Below are positions 55,379-64,000 of a stretch of DNA of 64,000 nucleotides, piece by piece (the stretch's first letter is position 1; each line of letters begins with the position of its first letter). The notes beneath the pieces are model-generated. The model saw nothing but the letters and a program-made list of their open reading frames with translations. It searched no databases and was not told the DNA's origin. The stretch is taken from assembly GCF_030687395.1 (NCBI RefSeq), contig NZ_CP117430.1, forward strand, positions 3,100,001 through 3,164,000, given 5' to 3'. The position numbers were made by a program, and so were the translations under genes. Source of the stretch: Pseudomonas wuhanensis (lineage in GTDB: Bacteria; Pseudomonadota; Gammaproteobacteria; Pseudomonadales; Pseudomonadaceae).

Positions 55379-56523
55379 AGGCTTTTGTCCACTATGTTTT
55401 CAATGGCGTCGACGACACGACCGACGTCATCGGTGGTCATGTCGGGGAACAACGGAATCGAACACAGCCGCGCCGAATTCCATTCGGTGTGGGGCAGGTA
55501 GATGTTGGGGAAGCGGCGGCGGTACCAGGTGTGCAGGTGGGTGGCGATGAAGTGAATGCCGGTGCCGATGTTCTGTTCCTGCAAAGCCTTCATGAACGCC
55601 TCGCGGTCCAGCCCGCAGTGCCGGGCGTCGATGCGCAGAATGAACAGGTGCCAGGCGTGCCGCTGCGCATACGCCGGAATGGCCAGCGGTTGCACCGGTA
55701 AGCCTTCCAGGCGCTGCAGATAGGTCTGGGCCAACTCCGTGCGTTTGGCGTTGATCGCGTCCAGACGCTCCAGTTGCACCAGGGCGATGGCCGCGTTGAT
55801 GTCGGCCAGGTTGTACTTGAAGCCAGGCTCCATCACCTGGGCCTGGGGTTTACGACCATGGCTCAGGCGGTCGTAGGCATCCACGCCAAGGCCATGAAAC
55901 TTGAGCATGCGCACTCGAGTGGCCAGGGCTTCATCGTCGCTGACGAACATCGCGCCTTCGGCGCAGGTCATGTTCTTGATTGCGTGGAACGAGAAGATCG
56001 CCGTGCCTTGGGCGCCGACGTGCCGACCTTTGTAGAACGTGCCCGCCGCATGCGCTGCGTCTTCGATGACGGCGATGCCGTGTTTGTCAGCCAACGCGTA
56101 GAGCGGATCGAGGTCGAACGCGGCACCGGCGTAATGCACCGGAATGATTGCCCTGGTGCGCGGCGTGATTGCCGCTTCGATGCTCGCCAGGTCACTCATC
56201 AACGTGTCGCGATCAACGTCGACGAAAACCGGCGTCGCGCCGAGCAGGCAGATCATGTTAGCGGTCGACACCCAAGTCTGGGACGGTGTGATGACTTCGT
56301 CGCCGGGACCAATTCCCAATGCCAGTAATGTGATGTGCATGCCGCCGGTGGCTGAGGACAATGCGACGGCATGGCGACAGCCGACATAGTTGGAAAAGTG
56401 CTCTTCCAGTTGCTGGTTTTTTGGCCCGGTAGTGATCCAGCCGGAGCGCAGTACTTGTTCTACCGCGGCTATTTCTTCATCGCCGATACTGGGGCGGGAG
56501 AAGGGGAGAAACGCCTGATTCAT
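55375..56523 (-). CDS. arnB: ArnB, UDP-4-amino-4-deoxy-L-arabinose aminotransferase
   Basis: A 382-residue PLP enzyme of the DegT/DnrJ/EryC1 family with the PLP Lys in [16 protein letters not shown] near residue 188, and [11 protein letters not shown]. It makes UDP-L-Ara4N from the ketopentose and glutamate. It is the first gene of the arn operon; GGAG lies eight bases before the ATG. Confidence 0.95.
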   Translation of the reverse strand: MNQAFLPFSRPSIGDEEIAAVEQVLRSGWITTGPKNQQLEEHFSNYVGCRHAVALSSATGGMHITLLALGIGPGDEVITPSQTWVSTANMICLLGATPVFVDVDRDTLMSDLASIEAAITPRTRAIIPVHYAGAAFDLDPLYALADKHGIAVIEDAAHAAGTFYKGRHVGAQGTAIFSFHAIKNMTCAEGAMFVSDDEALATRVRMLKFHGLGVDAYDRLSHGRKPQAQVMEPGFKYNLADINAAIALVQLERLDAINAKRTELAQTYLQRLEGLPVQPLAIPAYAQRHAWHLFILRIDARHCGLDREAFMKALQEQNIGTGIHFIATHLHTWYRRRFPNIYLPHTEWNSARLCSIPLFPDMTTDDVGRVVDAIENIVDKSL

Positions 56524-56876
56524 AGTAATCTCCGGGCGAACGAAGCCCTTCAGCGAAATCGCCGAAAGAAGCGTGTTTTCAAAGACTTAGCCGATAAGCC
56601 AAGAAGCCATCAATTGACTTTCCCGGCCATGACCGGCAGCGTGACGGCCCAGCGGGCTCGTCGAATGAAGGGAAGGTTATGCCCGTTTTTGTCAAAGGAA
56701 CATGAAAAACCGGTAGGCGAATCGTTTATCTGAAGCTCATACAGCCACTGTTCAGACTTCTGCCGTTTATCCCGTTTTTTAGCGTAAAAGCCCGACAGAA
56801 GTGCCTCGCTTTATATTAAGTACATTTCATCGTTTAGTTGTTTTGTTGAACTTTATTCATTTTCAAGGCCGTTTCA
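56524..56876. promoter_or_regulatory. Promoter region between arnB and the integrase gene
   Basis: 353 bp, turning markedly AT-rich towards the integrase. It must hold the arn promoter (minus) and the integrase promoter (plus). A short dyad CTTA-N5-TAAG lies at 56586-56598. I see no sequence that matches the PhoP or PmrA box well, so regulation by those systems is neither shown nor excluded. Confidence 0.5.
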
Positions 56877-57815
56877 TTGATTGACTTACCTGCTACTGAA
56901 TCCATCGTTTCAAAAGCCAACCCATTGACCCTGTACCTGACGCGTCTGGCGCCGTCCAGCCAGTTGACCATGCGTTATGTATTGCAGGACGCCGCCGACC
57001 GTCTGGACTTCGAAGACGTGAACATCGAAGAGATTCCCTGGCATCAACTGCAGCCCGAGGATGTCGTCGCACTGGTGGCGACCTTGAGCGAAGACGGCTA
57101 CGCACCCAATACCTCGTCGCTCTACGTCAATGCGGTGCGCGGGGTGATGAACGAAGCGTGGCGCATGAGCCTGATCAGTCAGGAACACCTGCTGAAAATG
57201 CGCTCGGTCAAAGGCGTTGCCGGCACGCGACTGTCCCAGGGGCGCAACCTCAAGCGCACCTTGATTCGCGACTTGATGGAGGTGTGCGCCGCCGATCCAC
57301 GGCCACAAGGGCTACGGGACGCGGCCATCATCGGGATTCTGTACGGTTCGGGGATGCGCAAATCGGAATCGGTGAATCTGGATCTGGACCAGGTGGATTT
57401 CACCGAGCGCAGCCTGTGCGTCACCGCCAAGGGCAACAAACAGCTGATCAAATACGCACCCGCCTGGGCCTTCGCCAAACTGGATGCGTGGCTGGAATTG
57501 CGGCGTTCGCAGTTAAAAGAGGGCGAAACGGACGACCCGTTCCTGTTCAACCGCATCCGCCGTGGCAGCCACATTACCCGCGAGCGCATCACCAAGCATG
57601 CGATCTACTACATTGTCCGGCAACGCGGCGCACAGGTCGGGGTGAAAATCATGCCGCATGATTTCCGGCGGTCGTTCATTACCCGAGTGATTGAAGAGCA
57701 CGACCTGTCGATTGCGCAGAAACTGGCCCATCACAGCAACATCCAGACCACCGCCAATTACGATGTGCGCGACGACAACGAACGCCGTCGGGCGGTTGAT
57801 CGCTTCGATGTGTGA
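56877..57815 (+). CDS. Solitary tyrosine recombinase / site-specific integrase
   Basis: A 312-residue tyrosine recombinase. An N-terminal SAM-like core-binding domain is followed by the catalytic domain with the Arg of GSGMRKSE (~160), the Lys of TAKGNKQ (~185), HDFRRSF (~261-264), the His of AHHSN (~284) and the nucleophile Tyr in TTANYDVR (~294). All are intact. The only supported start is TTG 56877 with AAGG eight bases upstream. No phage, plasmid or cargo genes are nearby, so it is not a visible part of a mobile element; its role, Xer-like or otherwise, is unknown. Confidence 0.88.
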   Translation: MIDLPATESIVSKANPLTLYLTRLAPSSQLTMRYVLQDAADRLDFEDVNIEEIPWHQLQPEDVVALVATLSEDGYAPNTSSLYVNAVRGVMNEAWRMSLISQEHLLKMRSVKGVAGTRLSQGRNLKRTLIRDLMEVCAADPRPQGLRDAAIIGILYGSGMRKSESVNLDLDQVDFTERSLCVTAKGNKQLIKYAPAWAFAKLDAWLELRRSQLKEGETDDPFLFNRIRRGSHITRERITKHAIYYIVRQRGAQVGVKIMPHDFRRSFITRVIEEHDLSIAQKLAHHSNIQTTANYDVRDDNERRRAVDRFDV

Positions 57816-57822
57816 ACCACTA

Positions 57823-58374
57823 TCAGGACGCTGAAGGACACCCTTTTTGGGAGCCGATCGCCTGACTGATAGCAGCAGCTAACCGTTTCACATTGTTTTG
57901 ATGGGCCACCACCAAGTCATCGATGCTCGCACCGGAAGGGGTCTGCAACGTGCTGCGACAGGTGATCAGTGCGGTATCGCCGGCACCGAAGCTGCGCAGG
58001 CGCCATTTGACGTCAATCAACGCGTATTGCCCGGGAATCGAATCGAAGCGTTGCACATCCAGGCGCAACGACACTCTGCGTTGCGGGTTACTGTTGACCA
58101 GTTGATCGACCAGGGCACTGCGCAATTCATCCACCAGGCTCGCCGCCCACCATTCGGTTTCGAGGATCGCCACACCGCTGTTGCCTTGGCGGATGACAAT
58201 CTGCGGCCGGTCGACCTGGGGCGGCACCGTGATGCTTTCGATCTGGATCTCCGCGCTGCTGTTTGCACCGCTCAGTTGGGCCGGGGTCAGGGTGTGGAAC
58301 TGAATCGGGTCGCTGCGGCAAGCGCTGAGCAGTAACAGTGCAGTGACCAGAGAGATCTTCAGTGGAATAGCCAT
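57823..58374 (-). CDS. pqiC: PqiC, outer-membrane lipoprotein of the PqiABC system
   Basis: A 183-residue lipoprotein. The signal peptide ends in lipobox LLSAC at about residue 19. The ABC-transport auxiliary domain (DUF330) is seen in ITVPPQVDRPQIVIRQGN and EWWAASLVDELRSALVDQL. In E. coli PqiC anchors PqiB needles to the outer membrane for lipid transport across the periplasm. It is the last gene of the pqi operon, 17 bp after pqiB. Confidence 0.87.
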   Translation of the reverse strand: MAIPLKISLVTALLLLSACRSDPIQFHTLTPAQLSGANSSAEIQIESITVPPQVDRPQIVIRQGNSGVAILETEWWAASLVDELRSALVDQLVNSNPQRRVSLRLDVQRFDSIPGQYALIDVKWRLRSFGAGDTALITCRSTLQTPSGASIDDLVVAHQNNVKRLAAAISQAIGSQKGCPSAS

Positions 58375-58391
58375 GGGGGTTGCTCCTGTGG

Positions 58392-60047
58392 TCAGTTGCG
58401 CGGGGGCGCCTTCATATCCATCGGTGCGGCATTGTCGGGACGGCCGCGAATCAGTGATTCCGGATGCCGGCCCAGGTAGTCCGAGAGCTCACGCAATGAG
58501 CGAGACATGCGCCCGAGTTCGTCCAGGGTCTGAGTCAACTGTTCTCGTTGCGGCGAATCCTCGGCCAGGGTCGAACTGGCCGATTGCAAGGTCTTGCTGA
58601 CGTCCGCCAGGGTGGTCTGCACGCCGGGCAAGGTCCTGGCATTGAACTGCACGAGCCCTTTGCGCAGTTCGACGAGGTTGCTGTCGAGATTGCCGGCGAT
58701 GCGTTCGATTGGCAGTTGGTTGATCTTGTTGACCATGCTCTCCAGTTTCTCCTGCAACTGTTCGAGGCTGCCAGGAATGGTGGGAATGACGACAGGCCGG
58801 GCGGCTGGATCGAACACGACTTTCTCCGCGTTGGGGTAGAAGTCGAGCGCGATGTAAAGCTGACCGGTCAACAGATTGCCGCTACGGGCCTGAGCGCGCA
58901 GGCCGTTGTCGATGAAACTGCCCATCAACTTGATACTGGCGGCTTCATCATTGGGATCATGATTCAAGGCCTTAAGCATCTTGGCATGGGCCTGGCCGAG
59001 TCGTTGTGGGTAGATCACAATGCCGACATTGACTGGAAAGCTGCGTTTTTTCGCGTCGAAATCGAGATTGACCGAGACGACCTTGCCAAATTCGATGCCG
59101 AGGAATTCCACCGGCGCGTCGATCTTCAGCCCGCGCAAGGCCTGATCGAAGCGCAAACTCAGGTACTGGCCCTTGCCATAAGGAGGCGCGAGGGCGGTAT
59201 GCTGGTCTTCGAACAGGTCGAAGGCTTTATTCTCGCTGGCCGGCTGATCATTGGGGCTGTATTCCGGCGCGCGAAACGCGATGCCTCCCACCAATAGGGA
59301 CGAGAGGGATTCAGTCTTCACTGCAAACCCATTGGCACCCACGCTCACATCGATGCCGCTGGCGTTCCAGAACCGGGTGTTTTCAGTGACGTAGGCGTCA
59401 TTGGGCGAATGCACGAAAATTTCGATGTTCACCCCTTTGCCGTCGGCATCCAGCGCATACGCCACTACTTGCCCGACCGGGATCTTGCGGTAGTAGACGG
59501 AGGAGCCGATATCCAGCGAGCCGAGGTCTTGAGTGTGCAGCATGAAGCGTTTGCCCGGTTCGCCATAGGTAATGGGCGGCGGGTTTTCCAGACCGATGAA
59601 GTGTTTGGAGCGGATACTGGCCTGGCCGATGTCGGCGCCAATGTAGTCGCCCGACAGCAGGGTATCGATGCCCGAGACACCGCCGGCACCAATACGCGGG
59701 CGCACGACCCAGAATTGCGAGTCTTCGCGGGTGAAGCTTTCAGCCTGTTTTTCGAGTTTGATCGTGGCGTTAACGCTTTTTTGATCGTCGCTCAGCTCTA
59801 CTTCCGATACATGGCCGATGACTACGTTGCGATACTTGACCTCGGTTTTGTTGGCCGTAAGGCCGCTACCGGTCTTGAACGTGACGGTGATGGTGGGGCC
59901 TTCCTGCATCACGTTGTGTATCACCAGGGAAATCCCCACCAGTACCGCAACGATCGGCACGATCCACACCAGCGAAACGCTGAAGCGACGGGTCTTGATA
60001 TTGGCCTGGCCGGGGGCTTGCGGCCCATCAGTGGCTTGCGACTTCAT
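58392..60047 (-). CDS. pqiB: PqiB, MCE-domain periplasmic protein
   Basis: A 551-residue protein. One N-terminal membrane helix (RRFSVSLVWIVPIVAVLVG) precedes three MCE domains (starting near residues 45, 160 and 285; e.g. GSGLTANKTEVKYRNVVIGHV, IDAPVEFLGIEFGKV). A long alpha-helical coiled-coil tail (residues ~430-540, FNARTLPGVQTTL) forms the needle shaft. E. coli PqiB has 546 residues and the same plan. It bridges inner and outer membranes for lipid trafficking. Confidence 0.93.
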   Translation of the reverse strand: MKSQATDGPQAPGQANIKTRRFSVSLVWIVPIVAVLVGISLVIHNVMQEGPTITVTFKTGSGLTANKTEVKYRNVVIGHVSEVELSDDQKSVNATIKLEKQAESFTREDSQFWVVRPRIGAGGVSGIDTLLSGDYIGADIGQASIRSKHFIGLENPPPITYGEPGKRFMLHTQDLGSLDIGSSVYYRKIPVGQVVAYALDADGKGVNIEIFVHSPNDAYVTENTRFWNASGIDVSVGANGFAVKTESLSSLLVGGIAFRAPEYSPNDQPASENKAFDLFEDQHTALAPPYGKGQYLSLRFDQALRGLKIDAPVEFLGIEFGKVVSVNLDFDAKKRSFPVNVGIVIYPQRLGQAHAKMLKALNHDPNDEAASIKLMGSFIDNGLRAQARSGNLLTGQLYIALDFYPNAEKVVFDPAARPVVIPTIPGSLEQLQEKLESMVNKINQLPIERIAGNLDSNLVELRKGLVQFNARTLPGVQTTLADVSKTLQSASSTLAEDSPQREQLTQTLDELGRMSRSLRELSDYLGRHPESLIRGRPDNAAPMDMKAPPRN

Positions 60048-60694
60048 CTAAGACCTCCTAGTTGTGGTTTTTCCCGCGCCTTATCCCGCTCTTTATCCCA
60101 AATAAGCCGCGGGTCGAAGCTCATAGCCGATAGCATGGTGAACACCACCACCAGACCAAAAAACAGAATGCCCGGGCGCGGTTCGATATCGCCCAGGGCC
60201 TGGAATTTCACCAGCGCTGCCACCAGCGCGACAACAATCACGTCGAGCATTGACCAGTAGCCGATCAGCTCGACGAAACGGTAAAGCTTCGAACGTTCCT
60301 TGCGCGCCCAAAGGCTGCCGCGTTGCACCGTGATCAGCAGCAGGGAGAGCGCAACGAACTTGATGCCCGGCACTGCAATGCTAGCGATGAAAATGATCAG
60401 GGCAATATCCCACGCACCATGTGCCCAGAACTCCAGCACACCGCTCATGATGGTGCTGTCGGAGCCGCTGCCGAACAGACTGGTGTTCATGACCGGAAGC
60501 AGATTGGCCGGGATATAAAACACCAGTGAGGTCAGGAGGTAGGCCCATGTGCGAGCCAATGAATTGGCTTTACGGGCATGCAGTGGCGCGCCACAGCGTT
60601 GGCATTCGTGAGGGTTGTCGGTTATGTCGCAGGCCAGGCCGCAGCTGTGGCACAGGCACAGGTTGAGTTCGCTGGCGAGCGGTGGCCTGTTCAT
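60044..60694 (-). CDS. pqiA: PqiA-like membrane protein, second half
   Basis: A 216-residue protein. A zinc-ribbon-like start with paired Cys (LCHSCGL, CQRCGAPL) precedes four membrane helices (LVFYIPANLLPVM, DIALIIFIASIAVPGIKF, LIGYWSMLDVIVVALVAAL). It corresponds to the C-terminal half of E. coli PqiA (417 residues). Its start overlaps the stop of the first-half gene (ATGA), so the two halves are made together. Confidence 0.9.
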   Translation of the reverse strand: MNRPPLASELNLCLCHSCGLACDITDNPHECQRCGAPLHARKANSLARTWAYLLTSLVFYIPANLLPVMNTSLFGSGSDSTIMSGVLEFWAHGAWDIALIIFIASIAVPGIKFVALSLLLITVQRGSLWARKERSKLYRFVELIGYWSMLDVIVVALVAALVKFQALGDIEPRPGILFFGLVVVFTMLSAMSFDPRLIWDKERDKAREKPQLGGLR

Positions 60695-61287
60695 AGGATG
60701 TCCCACAAATCACGGACATCGCGCCCGGCGATGCGAATCAACAGCAGGCTGAGAACGGCCAGGGCAAACAGGCCGATGCCGGGTATGACATCCAGCAACC
60801 CTGCGAGTTTGAACACCGCGACCATTGCGCCCAACAGACAGACCTCAAGCATGCTCCACGGCCTGAGGGTTTCCAGCCAGCGCATGCACACTTTGAAACC
60901 GGGCGAGCGCCGATGTACGAGGGCGAAGCTCAGGACCCAGATCAGCAACACCAGTTGAAAAAACGGCGCGATGATGATGGATATCGCCGCCACCAGTGCA
61001 ATAAAGGTGATCGGCCCCTGGCTCAACGCCAATACCGAATCCCACAGCGTCGCACTGTTTTTCAGGCCTTTCAGGCTGATGCTCATGACCGGATAGAAAT
61101 TGGCGAAAATCCACAGCACGGTCGCCGTGAAGGCCAAGGCCAGGCGCTGCTCCACCGACAGACCGTTATAACGCTGGAGCACGCCGCCGCAGCAGGTGCA
61201 CAGGGCTTTTTGATGTTTGGCGAGCGTGACTTTTTCATACACGCAGTCGCAGTGCTCGCAAATGATCAGTTGGTCAGTCGTAGCCAT
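60691..61287 (-). CDS. pqiA: PqiA-like membrane protein, first half
   Basis: A 198-residue protein with ICEHCDCVYEK and LCTCCGGVL Cys pairs followed by four helices (LWIFANFYPVMSISLKG, ITFIALVAAISIIIAPFF, WSMLEVCLLGAMVAVFK). It matches the N-terminal half of E. coli PqiA. Both halves keep their own Cys clusters, so this is a stable split and not a frameshift. The start at 61287 is the conserved one; the frame extends 15 codons further without support. Confidence 0.9.
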   Translation of the reverse strand: MATTDQLIICEHCDCVYEKVTLAKHQKALCTCCGGVLQRYNGLSVEQRLALAFTATVLWIFANFYPVMSISLKGLKNSATLWDSVLALSQGPITFIALVAAISIIIAPFFQLVLLIWVLSFALVHRRSPGFKVCMRWLETLRPWSMLEVCLLGAMVAVFKLAGLLDVIPGIGLFALAVLSLLLIRIAGRDVRDLWDIL

Positions 61288-61426
61288 AGGCCGCACTCGC
61301 CAGGAGGCAGGAAAGTCAGAGCACTCCCTCAATATAGAAGTGACTTGCGATTGAGCAAATTAAAAGACAGATCAAGGGGAGGTAATGATCAGATGGGTAT
61401 CAGTGGCGAGGTGATTGTCCCGAACT

Positions 61427-63960
<2,534 letters not shown>

Positions 63961-63969
63961 TCAGGGGGG

Positions 63970-64000
63970 TTAGACGCTGAGCAGCAGGAACTCCCGCTCC
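63970..64000 (-). CDS. 3' end of a minus-strand gene cut by the window edge
   Basis: The visible codons on the minus strand read ERE-FLLLSV-stop (TAA at 63970-63972). That is too little to identify the product. The adjacent polyamine genes make a polyamine-related gene possible. Confidence 0.4.
   Translation of the reverse strand, partial: EREFLLLSV

Noticed and set aside
56750..56800. CGTTTATCCCGTTTTTTA as a PhoP box for the arn operon
   Set aside because: The second half-site has two mismatches and the site is on the integrase side, over 200 bp from arnB.
56877..57815. Integrase as the marker of a prophage or genomic island
   Set aside because: Flanking genes on both sides are ordinary core genes (arn, pqi), and no att repeats, tRNA or phage genes were seen.

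Overview
The window reads as chromosome of a Pseudomonas of the fluorescens group. The grounds are high GC, dense coding, an SfnB/SfnG pair, a complete arn operon, spu/puu-type polyamine genes, and many REP hairpins of the TGTGGGAGCGGGCTTGC type. Long open frames antisense to real genes were discarded as GC-rich shadows. No tRNA, rRNA, CRISPR array or prophage was seen.

Layout. 1-2.6 kb: the 3' end of an autotransporter and two small AT-richer genes of unknown function that resemble each other. 2.6-10 kb: a DUF1345 membrane protein, an RND efflux permease and adaptor, and a divergent RstA/RstB-like two-component system. 10-12.8 kb: a decayed nicotinamidase (pncA) relic, a dienoyl-CoA isomerase-like crotonase, nudC and a TSUP exporter. 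13-15.7 kb: divergent sfnB and sfnG with candidate sigma-54 promoters. 15.8-18.5 kb: a DUF1348 protein under a TetR regulator, and pssA. 18.7-28.2 kb: an AraC regulator and two converging gene sets for short branched-chain acyl-CoA catabolism, one isoleucine-like and one valine-like. 28.6-34.4 kb: a basic amino acid ABC transporter, an Lrp-type regulator, a CtlX-like amidinohydrolase and an AstA-like succinyltransferase. 34.6-36.6 kb: an HPP membrane protein and an MFS transporter.

36.8-45.6 kb is the most intriguing block. It holds an argininosuccinate-lyase-superfamily enzyme, a polar amino acid ABC transporter, two overlapping polysaccharide-deacetylase-fold hydrolases and an MmgE/PrpD protein, with a divergent LysR regulator. 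I propose it degrades an N-succinyl (aminodicarboxylate-like) compound; this is inference. 45.6-56.5 kb: a GNAT protein, then arnBCADTEF-ugd plus an extra GT39 glycosyltransferase in one overlapping operon for L-Ara4N modification of lipid A. 56.9-61.3 kb: a solitary tyrosine recombinase and a pqi operon in which PqiA is split into two genes. 61.4-64 kb: a gamma-glutamylputrescine oxidase-like gene, a putrescine-binding protein, and the last codons of another gene.

Three families of palindromic repeats occupy the gaps. Type 1 REP doublets (REPINs) are the commonest. A second family (TGTGGCGAGGG...) occurs twice. A third, a roughly 105-111 bp double-hairpin element ending in GATCGTTCCC, occurs four times, and each copy sits against the stop codon of a minus-strand gene.
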